DNA from: Lytechinus variegatus
Taxonomy: Eukaryota > Echinodermata > Echinoidea > Temnopleuroida > Toxopneustidae
Reading direction: 5' to 3'
NCBI RefSeq assembly: GCF_018143015.1
Contig: NC_054758.1
Location: 1,360,501 to 1,424,500, forward strand
DNA length: 64,000 nt
The translations under genes and the position numbers were made by a program. Positions 1-11,317 of this stretch are shown here, in pieces (the first letter of the stretch is position 1; each line of letters begins with the position of its first letter). The notes below the pieces were generated by a model. The model was not told the origin of the DNA. It saw only the letters and a program-made list of their open reading frames with translations, and did no database searches.

Positions 1-210
1 TCATCATCATCATAGTCATCATCATCACCATCATCATCATCACCATCATAATCATCATCATCATCATCACCATCATCATCATCACCATCATCGTCATCAT
101 CATCAGCATCATCATCATCATCATCATCACCATCGTCATCACCACCACCACCATCATCATCATGATTATAATCAACAACATCACCATCATCATCGTCATC
201 ATATTAGCAG
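1..210. repeat. (CAT)n / (ATC)n microsatellite
   Basis: Almost pure trinucleotide repeat (TCATCA with scattered CAC and CGT variants) from the first base of the window to about 210. It may continue to the left. No coding claim is made: it would encode poly-Ser, poly-His or poly-Ile in any frame. Confidence 0.95.
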
Positions 211-240
211 GCTTTCAGTTTATCTGAGCCTCAAATAAAG

Positions 241-340
241 ATGTACTTTTCATTATTTGTTTTTCTTAAGAAAAATGAGCAAAATGCGATTTGTTCCCAC
301 ATCGGATCGTGGACCATTCGTGAGGTGTGCCATATATATA
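241..340. repeat. End fragment of a MITE also present at 34171-34930
   Basis: The stretch around 276-336 (GAGCAAAATGCGATTTGTTC followed by a GGATCG core and AGGTGTGC) matches the right end of the MITE at 34862-34920. Only this end is recognised here. It lies just outside the large inverted repeat that starts near 502. Confidence 0.5.
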
Positions 341-501
341 TATTGGCCTATACCATTGTTCGGTTTGGCGCCAGTTTCGATTGTGTAACGGGGACCTCTG
401 CTTGCGAAGGCAATACCCTTTGCTGTGGAGGAGATTGAATAAAAGGAAGCCTTTGTTAGATGCGTGTTTACTCCGTTTCACCTGATCAATCATACCATCC
501 C

Positions 502-2540
502 TTATAGTAGACTTGTTAACTGCAAAAAAGGGGCTTACCGCTGCATTTTTGAGTACAAATGTCCAACTTGGCACAGATGTTCCTTGAGTCAAAAGAAAAA
601 AATTCATCCAAAGAGACACGCTGTATCTATGCAAATAAGCAAGAAATTTGCATAAATTTGCATATTATGTCGATATAGGAAAAACAAGTAATTCAGAATA
701 AATATTTCAACAGAACTGCCCTAAAATTGGAAATAAAGACTTAGGGTAAGACAGGGAAGAAAACTGTCATAAAATAATTGGGCTATCCTTGTTTATTATT
801 ACCTAATTTACATAAATTATGCAAATTATAATTTTAAAAAGAGTATTTTTTCAAGAATCCTGAACTGTTTTATAAATAACGGCAATTAATACGAAATGTC
901 AACATTCTACATGAAAGAGAATATATTAGCGAAAACATAGATATGCTTCATGACAGTATTAGTGTCTTAATTTGCTTAGAAAGAGGGCAAATATATCAAA
1001 ATGTATGACGTGATATTGCGCTAAAACGAGACCAAAATATCCTCTATGTTACAGTCACACTCACGAATCGGACAATAAAGCGATCAATGGTATGTCATTC
1101 GAGATAACACAATCTCAACACAATAGCTTCCATCGGCTTCTCGTATCGCTTTTGTTGGTGTGTCTGCCACACCGTAATCTGTGATACATACGGGCAAAAT
1201 GCATTTCGGTATCGGTAAAACACTATTAATTTTGTTTTATTTGTTTCTAATTGGTTTCTCTTGGAAAATTTACAGGAGACATTGCTTTGCAGGTTACTGC
1301 TGAAATGAAGCTCTGGCACATGAATCATGACGAATGTACCCCACATCAATCCATATTTTAACTTTGTTAAAATATATGTCTTTTGGAGACCCCGAAGTGG
1401 CAAAACTGCATTCCCCCGCGGCATTCTCGCTACTTTACAAAACCAGTTTGACTTGTATTGTATGAGACATCAGTGAACATGTTTCCTGAAGATAGTTTTT
1501 TTTTATTATTTCAAACTATACGTCCACGGAAGCCCTCCGAATTTACTCCATCCTCTCTCTGTATTTCGACACTAAATAAAAAAAATATCGTGTTTAAAAA
1601 CCACCGGCAAGGCAAGTTGCGTTTTTGGTATAATAAAGCAACTTTTATATCTATATTTCATATTTATCTATATTAATAATATTATTAATGTTATTATTAT
1701 TATTATTATTGTTCTGCAGTTTGTAATAATGTTCTAGCACAATAAAGGCTATAACCCAACAGGAGCATGCCTAGGATACCCTTTTCCCTTTTGGTTTTAT
1801 GTATTAAAAAATAGTTTATTGTCTTTAGAACTCTTAAAATATTACTTTTGTTTGTATCAGGGGCGGAAATTTCTCCCAAAAGGTAGGGGGGACAAGGGTC
1901 TGGAAAATTTGACAAGCAAAAAAAAAACGCTATTACCTAAAATTAAAGGTCATTTTTACGAAAATATATTTAACAAGCAAAAAAAAAAATAATAAAAAAA
2001 AGTCATCTCGTCCCAAACCGTACGTTTTATTCCCATTTTGAGTGATATATTTCTTAGCATCACCAAAGACCCAAAAAAAGTAGGGGGACATTTGATATTG
2101 TGTCCCCCATACTACTTTTAGTAGGGGGGGGGGACACGTCCCCCCTGGGATTTCCGCCCATGGTTTGTATTGATATCTTGGAATAGATTGAGGAGAAAAT
2201 ACTCTACAATTGACATGTAGATGAGCTGTAGTACATTGAAAAAAAAGCCACACGTAAGCTCTAAAATACTCAAACCCCTTTATTGCTTCCACTCTATGTT
2301 AAATTTAAATATTTTCAGAGCCCATTCGGGAGAAAGATACATTTCTACTACACACAGTAAAGCCTCTTTACTTTCTCCTCTTGAAAAGTTGCCCAACCCT
2401 TTATTTTGTTTTGACAATATATATTTAGAATATCGTCTAAATGAAGCCCCAATCTGGAAAAGGGCACTTATTAAAGGCAGCATCTACATTACGTAGAGGA
2501 GGCCCTGGTACTTGGAAGCGGGGGCTGAAGCACAACGCAA
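502..2540. repeat. Left arm of a large inverted repeat
   Basis: Reading this arm forwards matches the reverse complement of 2776-5782 almost throughout. Examples are 505-660 against 5620-5775, 1090-1450 against 4860-5200, and 2440-2540 against 2776-2880. The arms differ by scattered substitutions and by one unique insertion each. No real gene is visible: the short reading frames in the arm have no family features. The arm ends with GGGGGCTGAAGC before a roughly 235-bp spacer. Confidence 0.9.
1858..2162. mobile_element. hAT-like non-autonomous element, 305 bp
   Basis: The ends are CAGGGGCGGAAAT and, inverted, CATGGGCGGAAAT. It is flanked by a perfect 8-bp direct repeat, GTTTGTAT, at 1850-1857 and 2163-2170. 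The opposite arm of the inverted repeat (4342-4349) has this 8-mer once and no insertion, so it is the empty site. An 8-bp duplication and a CA-G start suit the hAT superfamily. No transposase is encoded. Relatives lie near 46610-46935 and 59625-59840. Confidence 0.85.
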
Positions 2541-2775
2541 GATTTTCCGGACGAGGGGGCGGGAGGGGGGGGGTGCTGCGTGTGTTATTCTCGATAGATA
2601 GCACCCCCTGGAATTCCGGCAGATGTGACAAAACGAAAAAAAAAGGAACGTTACCCAAAAAAATTCATTTTGTAGTGCAATCCTTTTTGTTTATTTCCTG
2701 TAAAATTTATTGATGTAAATTTGAAAAACGAAAAAGGTTCAATGTAAAATTTTGGTCCCAAGAAATCAAACAAGC
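2541..2775. other. Spacer of the large inverted repeat
   Basis: About 235 bp of unique sequence between the arms. It includes a G-rich run near 2555-2575 and an A-rich run near 2635-2660. No gene is seen. Confidence 0.75.
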
Positions 2776-5700
2776 TTCAGCCCCCTCTTCCAAGTGCCAA
2801 GGCCTCCTCTATATAATGTAGATGCTGTCTTTAATAAGTGCCCTTTTCCAGATGAGGGCTTCATTTAGACGATATTCTAAATATATATTGTCAAACAAAA
2901 TAAACGGTTTTTGGCAACTTCGACAGGCCACCGTCACGTACACGAACTTATATTATGAGAAATAAAACAATGCCTTCTATGTTTGTTTGTTTTTTCAAGA
3001 GGAGAACCCAAAGAGGCTTTACTGTGTGTAGTAGAAACAGTGGCGTAACTACGGGGGGGGGGCACGTGCCCCCAATCAGCTGCCCCCCCAAAAAAAGGGG
3101 GGAAAGGGCGAAAAAGCGGGAGAAAGGAAGAGAAACGTAGTGGGGAAAGAAGAAATTATGTTCATTATAAATGTTATATTATATTATAATTATGTTATAT
3201 TACATGAAAAAGCATTTTTTTCAAACTTTTGAAACATTTGCTCACAGGGCCTATGACCTATGGCCTATTTATTGTTCCTGGTGCTCGCATAGACCGTTTA
3301 AAGAGATAATAATCCTGATGTACTAAAACCTTCTGTTTTCAAATCAACACTGTACACCAAATACATTACCTCGCAATTCGAGTCATAATTTTTTCATGTA
3401 GTAACATTTGCTTTTTTTTATGACTACTTAAATTGATTGCCCTATTTAAGGTCTAATATAAAACATTTCCTGTCCGTGCTAACGTTCGCATTAGTTGTTT
3501 GGTGAGATGTCTACTCTTCAATGAATTTCTAAAATCAGTCCTTAAAATGTCTAGTTTTCTGATCTCAATATCAAAAATTTTCAGCTCGCGCTTCGCGCTC
3601 GCATCATTTGGTTAATGAAATACGTACAGTCTTAGTGAATTCCTGCAAACAAACAAGACTTAGAATGCCTCTCTTTAGGTCTGAATTTCCGTAATTTTCA
3701 GCTCGCGCTTCGCGCTCGCAGTATTTGATTAGTGAGATGCGCATGATAATCATGATTACCATGTCTCCAAAAATGCTTAATGTGTTTATATGTAATTCTA
3801 ACAAAATCAGCAAAGGTTGGTACTAGCATTAGATTAGATCTTAATGGATTCCTAAAATATATTCCCCATTTTGGGTCAATATATACAAAAATTTCAGCTC
3901 GCGCTTCGCATTGTATAGCGAGGCAGGTACATATCATGATTACAAAAAAAATGCTTATAATGTCCCTTTTTAGGTCTGAATATCAAAAATTTTTAGCTCG
4001 CGCTTCGCGTATGCATTATTCAATCAGTGAGATACATATCCGTTTAATAGCACTGCATGTCCTTAAAATGTTTCTATTAGGTCAGTATACCTAAAAACTT
4101 AGCGCGCTTCGCGCGCTCCCTAAGTGACTCGATTTTTTTTTGCTGGTGCCCCCCCAATGCCGTGGCCCACGGTACGCCACTGAGTAGAAATGTATCTTTC
4201 TTCCGATTGGGCTCTCAAAATATTTAAATTCAACATAGAGTGGAATCAATAAAGGGCAGTGTGGCTGTTCTTCAATTTACCACAGCTCCTCTACATGTCA
4301 GTTGAAGAGTATTTTTCTCCTCAATCTATTCCAAGGTATCAATACAAACAAAAGTAATCTTTTAAGAGTTCTAAAGACAATAAACTATTTTTAATACATA
4401 AAACCAAAAAGGGAAAGGGTATCCTAGGCATGCTCCTGTTGGGTTATAGCCTTTACTGTGCTAGAGCACTATTACAAACGACCGAACAATAGCCTTTACT
4501 GTGCTAGAGAACTATTACAAACGGCCGAACAATAATAGTAATAATAACAATAATAATATTAATAATAATTATAATAACAATAATGATATTAATAATAATT
4601 ATAATAATATCAATAATGATGAATGTAAATATAAAGATATAGATATAAAAGTTGCTTTATTATAACAAAAAAAAACCGCAATTTGCCTTGCCGATGGCGG
4701 TTTTAAAACAAGATATTTTTTGTATTTAAAGTCGAAATACGGAGAGGGATGGGGTAAATTCGAAAGGCTCCCGTTGGCTTAAATAAACAAATTTTTTTTC
4801 AGGAATCATGTTGTCTGATGTCTCATACATCTGTGTTTTCCAAGTAGATAATACAAGTCAAACTGGTTTTGTAAAGTAGCGGGAATGCCGGGGAGATGCA
4901 GTTTTGCCACTTTGGGGTCTCCAAAGATATATATTTTAACAAAGTTAAAATAAGGATTGAGGTAGGAGACATTCGTCATGATTCATGTGCCAGAGCTTCA
5001 TTTAAGCAGTAACCTGCAAAGCAATGTCTCCTGTAAATTTTCCAAGAGAAACAAATAAAACAAAATTAATAGTGTTTTACCGATACCGAAATGCATTTTG
5101 CCCGTATGTATCACAGATTACGATGTGGCAGACACACCAACAAAAGCGATACGAGAAGCCGATGGAAGCTATTGTGTTGAGATTGTGTTATCTCGAATGA
5201 CATACCATTGATCGCTTTATTGTCCGATTCGTGAGTGTGACTGTGACATAGAGGTTGTTTTGGTCTCGTTTTAGCGCAATATCACGTCATACATTTTGAC
5301 ATATTTGCCCTCTTTCTAAGCAAATTAAGACACTAATACTGTCATGAAGCATATCGATGTTTTCGCTAATATATTCTCTTTCATGTAGAATGTTGACATT
5401 TCGTATTAATTGCCGTTATTTATAAAACAGTTCAGGATTCTTGAAAAAATACTCTTTTTAAAATTATAATTTACATAATTTATGTAAATTAGGTAATAAT
5501 AAACAAGGATAGCCCAATTATTTTATGACAGTTTTCTTCCCTGTCTTACCCTAAGTCTTTTTTCCAATTTTAGGGCAGTTCTGTTGAATATATTTATTCT
5601 GAATTACTTGTTTTTCCTATATCGACATAATATGCAAATTTATGCAAATTACTTGCTTATTTGCATAGATACAGCGTGTCTCTTTGGATGAATTTTTTCT

Positions 5701-5782
5701 TTTGACTCAAGGAACATCTGTGCCAAGTTGGACATTTGTACTCAAAATGCAGCGTTCAACCTCTTAACAAGTCTACTATTAG
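2776..5782. repeat. Right arm of the large inverted repeat
   Basis: Reverse-complement partner of 502-2540. It is longer because it carries a 1.1-kb hAT-like insertion (3038-4182) and a local duplication of a stretch near 4445-4530 followed by AATAAT-type repeats to about 4620. Without the insertions the two arms are about 1.7 and 1.9 kb. The homology ends near GTCTACTATTAGTG at about 5782. Confidence 0.9.
3038..4182. mobile_element. hAT-like non-autonomous element, 1145 bp
   Basis: The ends are CAGTGGCGTAAC and, inverted, CAGTGGCGTACC. It is flanked by a perfect 8-bp duplication, AGTAGAAA, at 3030-3037 and 4183-4190. The left arm of the inverted repeat holds the uninterrupted site (complement at 2342-2349). 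Inside are at least four copies of a CG-rich motif, CAGCTCGCGCTTCGC, near 3583, 3699, 3895 and 3994, plus a shorter version near 4100. There is no transposase frame. A related, oppositely oriented end lies at 42472-42680. Confidence 0.88.
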
Positions 5783-5869
5783 TGAATCAGATCATGATAT
5801 GAACTAAAGAATGAGAGTGTTAGGTGATTTGAGATGAGAATAGAATGGGATAATAAGGGATGTGGGTAA

Positions 5870-5940
5870 AGAGAGGTAGAGAGGGGGAGGGAAAGAGAGA
5901 GAGAAAGACAGAGAGGGAGAAAGAAAGAGGGGGGGGGGGC
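5870..5940. repeat. (GA)n-rich low-complexity tract
   Basis: Purine-only tract of GAGA and GGGG runs directly before a SINE. Confidence 0.85.
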
Positions 5941-5958
5941 AAATGGATCATTGTGGAG

Positions 5959-6223
5959 CGTCATGGCCTCAGTGGATTAGCCTCTAGACTTTGGAACAGA
6001 GGGTCGTGGGTTCAGATCCCATCCATGTCGTGATATTTCTTTCAGCAAAAAAATGATCCACATTGTGCTGCACTGGACCCAGGTGAGTTAAATGGATACC
6101 TTGTAGGATTACATGCTGGAATGCAATGAGCTCAGCTAATTAAGAGGTAGACTGAGCTACAGCCAATGTTAAGGCGAACCAAAGGGAAAATGCAGACGTT
6201 ATATTACAGAATAATAATAATAA
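5959..6223 (+). mobile_element. tRNA-derived SINE
   Basis: The 5' part resembles a tRNA promoter: A-box-like TGGCCTCAGTGG at 5964-5975 and B-box-like GGTTCAGATCC at 6009-6019. A non-tRNA body follows, ending in an (AAT)n tail near 6212-6223. The cloverleaf is degenerate and the body is far longer than a tRNA, so this is a retroposed SINE and not a working tRNA gene. Confidence 0.8.
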
Positions 6224-6439
6224 TCATATTTTAAGCGACGGTGATGATATAAAACTGCATAAAGAATTATATTGATTCTGCTGGAGCTAAATATAATTAC
6301 ATGTACAATATGATAATGAAGATTGCTATGATATTTAGTGAAAATTATCAAAATAAAAGGAAGCTCAATCCATCATTTCGCTATCACATAATTTCTGCTA
6401 TAAATTGTTATTTTTAAGGCTGCAAGTATTATTTGTGGT

Positions 6440-6555
6440 TATTTTTGTCATCATCAGCATCGTCGTCGTCGTCACCATCACCATCACTACTACCATCATC
6501 ATCCTCATCATCACCATCCTCATCATCGTCATCATCATCATCATAATCATCACTA
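6440..6555. repeat. (CAT)n / (CGT)n microsatellite
   Basis: Trinucleotide repeat. The minus strand would encode an Asp-rich stretch, judged to be an artefact of the repeat. Confidence 0.9.
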
Positions 6556-6559
6556 TGAT

Positions 6560-7138
6560 TTGAAGGCCCCCGAAATAACTGAAGCTGTCGATCGCTAACC
6601 GTTTCTACCCGATTAGTCCTAACGACCATACTGTCGCTTGTTATGTCTTTTCGTCGATTATTTTATTCAGGTTGTCTCCTTGTCATTATGCGAAACACGA
6701 TCTTCTTTTTACGGTACTCTAAAGGCCCCAAGACACGTCTTCCCTAAACTTATTCATTTAAAGTCCCTCGTGTCTGCCATTATTAGACAACCCCTCTTCT
6801 TCATTGGGGGCCATTAAGGTACTTTCCCCTTCCACTTAAAGGGTGTTAGAAACTTCATGCTAGCTTTAATGAATAATTTGTCCAGTTTCTGCTTTTAGCA
6901 TGTAAATCATAGGCAGTATACCTCGGGTGTACATTTAGGGAGTGCACAAAAAAAGCAGTGCAACATTTTATTTTATATTTTAACCAATACAATGAGACCA
7001 TTTATAAAAAAGAAATTACTAGAATTCAAATTAGCACTCTCTCATTATAATCAACATGTATTACGTAATTGACGTGTAGTTAAAGTGTAGAACGGCACAT
7101 TCCATGATAGTTAATTCGAGAAGAAAAACAAACCAATT
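6560..7138. other. Unassigned AT-rich sequence
   Basis: No gene, inverted repeat or tandem repeat could be supported here. Confidence 0.5.
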
Positions 7139-7149
7139 TTGTGCTTGTC

Positions 7150-8035
7150 CATTATTTTAATTCCTTTGTTTATCTATTTATTTATTAAATTATTCATAAA
7201 TTCCATTATTTATTTATTTATTTATCTATTTATTTATTTATTTATTTATTCATTTATGTATTTATCTATTTATTTATTTATTTATTTATTCATATATTCA
7301 CATTCCACAAATCCTCAAATATCTTTCTTTTTTCTTTCTTTCTTTCTTTCCTTTTGGGAAATTTTTGATGAATTAAAATCTTGATATAAATTACAGACAA
7401 GTTAGGTCCAGGTACAGGCATCAATATCATTGTTTTTGGTTCATATTTGGCCAAGAGATGACTGTCTTGTGTCGTTCTATGTTCATAAAATACAAAATTT
7501 TAGCTCTCTCTCTTTTTACATCTGTCTGCCTCTACCCCTCTCAATCTTTCCTCTCTCGCTTTCTTTCTTTCTTTCTCTCTTTCTTTCTTTCTTTCTTTTC
7601 TTTCTTTCTTTTTCTTTCTTTCTTTCCTTTCTTTCTTTTTCTTTCTTTCTTTCTTTCTTTCTTTCTTTATTCCTTTCTTTCCTTTTTCTTTCTGTCTTCC
7701 TTTGTTTCTGTTTTTTCTGTTTTTCTTTTTTATCTTTCTTTCTTTCTTTCTTTCTTTATTCCTTTCTTTCCTTTCTGTCTTCCTTTGTTTCTGATTTCTT
7801 TTCTTCTTTTTTTGTCTTCTTTCTTTCTTTCTTTCTCCCCCTTTCTGACTCTGTATCTCCTTCCACAATCTCTTTATCTCTCCCTTTCCCATCTTTATCT
7901 TTGAATTCACCCTCTATCTCTCTCTCTAACTCTCCCTCTCTCCTACCCTCATGTTTGCCCCCACCTTCACCCTGTCTCTATTTCACTGTCTCTCCCTCTC
8001 TCTCTCTCTCCGTCCGTCTCCCCTCTCTATCGATC
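7150..8035. repeat. Simple-repeat block: (TTTA)n, (CTTT)n, (CT)n
   Basis: Three tracts in a row: TTTA/TTTAT repeats to about 7300, CTTT repeats at about 7325-7350 and 7555-7840, and CT-rich sequence to about 8035. The long frames here encode only Phe/Leu/Ser (plus strand) or Lys/Arg/Glu (minus strand) and reflect the repeat, not a protein. Confidence 0.92.
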
Positions 8036-9005
8036 AAACCCCCTTTCTTTCGATCCCAATGGGTAATCATATCAAACAAACTATGTCACATGAAATTTGC
8101 ACAGATAAATCTGACCTTTCAGATTTTGATGGTAATAATGAATGCAGCGAAACATGCCTACAAGGTTTCTCGATATTACCAACTCTTGTCAAGTAACACA
8201 TTTCTATTTAAAGGTATTGATTATATAGAAGAAAACACTCCCGTCTATACAGTATAAAGGGCTGAAAATTGTACCAGTCAAATGTTATTATTTCTAATTA
8301 TACTATACTATTATTTCAAATAATTGTTTCTTTTGATGTTTTTCCTTTATTAATGATGATGATGATGACGATGACGATGATGAGAACGGCGTTAAACTTA
8401 AAACGGTTGATGAGGATGATATTCATAACGATTTTGAAATGAAGGGACTAAGTATGTAGATTATTATGAAATATATCATCAGTATATTATTATGACCATC
8501 AATATGATCTTTATTCTAATAATCACTTTATTCAAATTTATGGCATGATAAAACATCAAATGCCTGTTTCAACTGTTACCAAGATACGCCATATTGATGT
8601 GCTTTACATTATATATGGTTTGAAGAGTCCAATAATACCAACATTTATAATAAGAAACAGGTGGTAAAATAGCGATAAGAAAGTTGACGCTAACGGGTAA
8701 ATTAGCATAAAGTGGCTGCGTATTACATCAATGGACTCCTCGCAGTCATCTTTTCAGTTCACAAACACCGTTTTATATTCTCCGGTCTACATGTATATGA
8801 TCTACTTTTGCATATTTCTAATAACTATACTGTGTACATTTTTTTTCAAACGGGTGTTGTAAGTTTAAACAAATTGTTTAATGTTTAACAAACAATATAA
8901 AACAGTGAAGGTCGTTTAAAACTTATTAAAAGTTTAAAGAACTTGTTTTTAAACTGCAAAAACTCCGATGCCGATTTACCACTAGCCCGGAATTCTTTTG
9001 TTATA
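8036..9005. other. Unassigned AT-rich sequence
   Basis: No gene is supported. A short (GAT)n tract lies near 8355-8390. Confidence 0.5.
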
Positions 9006-9457
9006 CACTGTAAAAACTTTGGTGTTAAAACTGACACCAATTTGTGTTAATAGAGGACCACACCCTTAAGTGTTAAAATAACACCATAGAGATTGAACAT
9101 AACACCAAAGAGTGTAAATGTAACAACCATAGGTGTTGTAATAACACCTATAGGTGTAAAACTAACACCACCAATCTAACACCGGTGTAAAATAACTGCA
9201 CTCTAAAAAATGAAGTGCTAATTTAGCTCTGAAAGAGCGGGTATAGTGACTGCACTTCGGAGTGCTGATTTGTCTAGTTCTCTTTCAGAGCTAAATTAGC
9301 ACTTCATTTTTTAGAGTATAGAAACAACACCAGTTTGGAATTTTTTAAATACTAAATGTGTTGCACGAACACCTATCTGGTGTAAGACCAACTCTGGTGT
9401 GGACATTCATACATTCCGGACTGGTGGTAAATTGACACCGAATTAGTTTTTGCAGTG
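9006..9457. mobile_element. MITE with CACTG ends, carrying an inner MITE
   Basis: The ends are CACTGTAAAAAC and, inverted, CACTGCAAAAAC, each next to TA (9004-9005 and 9458-9459). This fits a TA target duplication. The body is rich in GGTGTTA / TAACACC motifs in both orientations. A second, perfect-hairpin element sits inside at 9200-9317. No protein is encoded. A degenerate relative lies at about 14500-14720. Confidence 0.7.
9200..9317. mobile_element. Perfect 38-bp hairpin MITE nested in a MITE
   Basis: Bases 9200-9237 and 9280-9317 are exact reverse complements over 38 bp, starting ACTCTAAAAAATGAAG. The 42-bp loop holds a smaller palindrome, GCACTTCGGAGTGC. The lack of mismatches suggests a recent insertion. 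No clear target duplication could be assigned. Confidence 0.85.
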
Positions 9458-10259
9458 TAGAGTGACAGTCTCAAACAAGGTGCTGATTTTGCTTTTACTA
9501 TGTAATATCTCACTACCCTTTCCTTCTCTTTCTTATCCCTTACAATACTGACAGAATCTACACTAACTGTAATAAATAATAAAAAAGAAGAGGGAGAAAT
9601 TAACAATTCTCATCGTTTGAAAAAGGTGATTGTCTTCTATTCAATCAAAATCAAACAATGTTGTGATACTCGCTTTACAAGGATCCCACCGCGCTCATTT
9701 CAAATGGCGAATAACAAATCTCTTAGCCTCAACTGCACACAAAAATGCAAATTTATTACCCGTCGAATCTCATTTAACATTTTAAAATTCAGATTTGTAA
9801 GGAACTTCTCTGATTTCACGACCCGTTTTTTTTCTATCTCGTTTGCATACAGATGGAGACTCTGAGGGAGGATTACTAAACAAGGTGGCTGCGAGAAGAG
9901 ATGTTCAAGATCTTCTCTTCCTGATGTAAGCGAGAGAGAATCAGGTGTCATTCTTCATCTCCTACAAAAAGCAACGCGATACATGATAGCTGAGGACACG
10001 GCCTGCATAATAAAGCTTCATTTAAATTCAACTTTCATCCCGCGCTACCTTACCTTGCGGTTTTATGGACTTTGAAAGGAGGATACAAGGAGAGCAACTA
10101 CGATAGCTACTCCTATCATCAAGCAGTAGATACCCCGAAAGATGCGGTCGAAAAATACCACCAAGATTTGATATCTGATCGATACGGAGATGGCGAGAAG
10201 ACATCGAAAGCAGTTCAGATCATCGTTTATTTAGGGAATAGTCCCACCGATTGAATATC
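9458..10259. other. Unassigned sequence upstream of the receptor
   Basis: No recognisable gene. A 60-codon open frame at 10072-10254 begins with TTG, not ATG, and has no family signature. It could belong to the receptor's leader or be chance. Confidence 0.4.
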
Positions 10260-11317
10260 CTATAAAAGCCATCTTGTATGGTTAAGATGACACGACGCGG
10301 TGTGATTGCGAAGCCTTGAATCGTCACCGTTAATATTTACCGATTTCACAGATTTACGAGAAGGTATTGATCTCCTTACTTTACATAGTGAGATTCGAAG
10401 TACCTCGATTTTTTTCCTAAGATAAATGCACAGATCCTGGGATAAACATCATCAAAGAATGGCTCTTTCCCCCATATGCAATCGCGAACGCATCTTTATA
10501 GAGTTTTACTCCAAACGGGAAATATTAATATGTATTTGGTCACTACCTGATCAAATCGAAGGAGTAATTTAGATCATTTGCATCAAAGTGATTTTCTCGA
10601 AGTTTGTCTTGTTCGAAGCTTTGTGAAACAAAAGAAAGAATCCCATTGGACACCATCGCTAATGCCTCCTCAATCCTGGAACAGGTTGTAAAGACTCAAA
10701 TTATTTCATGATGGTGAACATATAGTACCTTACTAACAGCTTATCTTGAACTTTGTATGGGATTAACATAATGGAACCTTGTTTCACATCATGTTAATCA
10801 TCTCATTTGTCCGTGAATTGTTGATAGAGACATGCACAGATCATGACCGAAGAGCATCTGATGCTTAAGATCCTGATAAATTAATGATGGCATCTTGTTG
10901 AGCATGTCGATCCTCTACGTTTATGGGCAACATGTGCCAAAGATGGCGGGAAAATGCCGACTGGTGTTTTGATTCCTGCGAAAATGAAGGAATCTTGTTT
11001 AACCCATCGTGTCAATAATCTTACTTGTACGCTAATCATGCATAGAGGCATCACAGTTTTATATATGATGAAGGACGCTAAGTAATGTTTTGAATTTTGT
11101 GGAAATATAAGATGGAATATTGTTGGACTTTATGCCGGCCATCGCATTTTTCTTAGACTCTTTTGTAAAAGCTTGCATGTTCTAAATATGGGTGATCAAA
11201 CCTATCGTTTATTGTTTGGAAATCTGTGATACCAACAAGATGGAATCTTCTTGAGGATCACATCAACCGTCGCGTTAATTGTCTTTGACTCGTTTAGAAA
11301 CACTTGCAAATGCCAAG
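10260..11317 (+). promoter_or_regulatory. Leader / 5' flank of the GPR22-like gene with degenerate repeats
   Basis: Immediately upstream of the receptor ATG. A degenerate motif like GATGGAATCTTGTTG recurs near 10771, 10885, 10986, 11111 and 11239, spaced 101-128 bp, and each copy is followed by a similar tail. The block therefore looks like an old tandem array. Several upstream ATGs are present. I cannot locate a transcription start or a 5' untranslated exon from sequence alone. Confidence 0.45.

Noticed and set aside
5959-6035. A tRNA gene
   Set aside because: The A- and B-box-like motifs are present but the fold is poor and a long SINE body with (AAT)n tail follows.
6429-6629. Asp-rich minus-strand open frame
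   Set aside because: It is the translation of a (CAT)n microsatellite with no other protein feature.
7430-8257. Long Phe/Leu/Ser frame (275 codons) and the opposing Lys/Arg/Glu frame
   Set aside because: Both follow a (CTTT)n tract; stops are missing because of the repeat. There is no domain, and the opposite strand is equally open.
11279-11317. Receptor start at 11279
   Set aside because: The codon there is TTG. The ATG at 11318 has a strong context and leads directly into helix 1.
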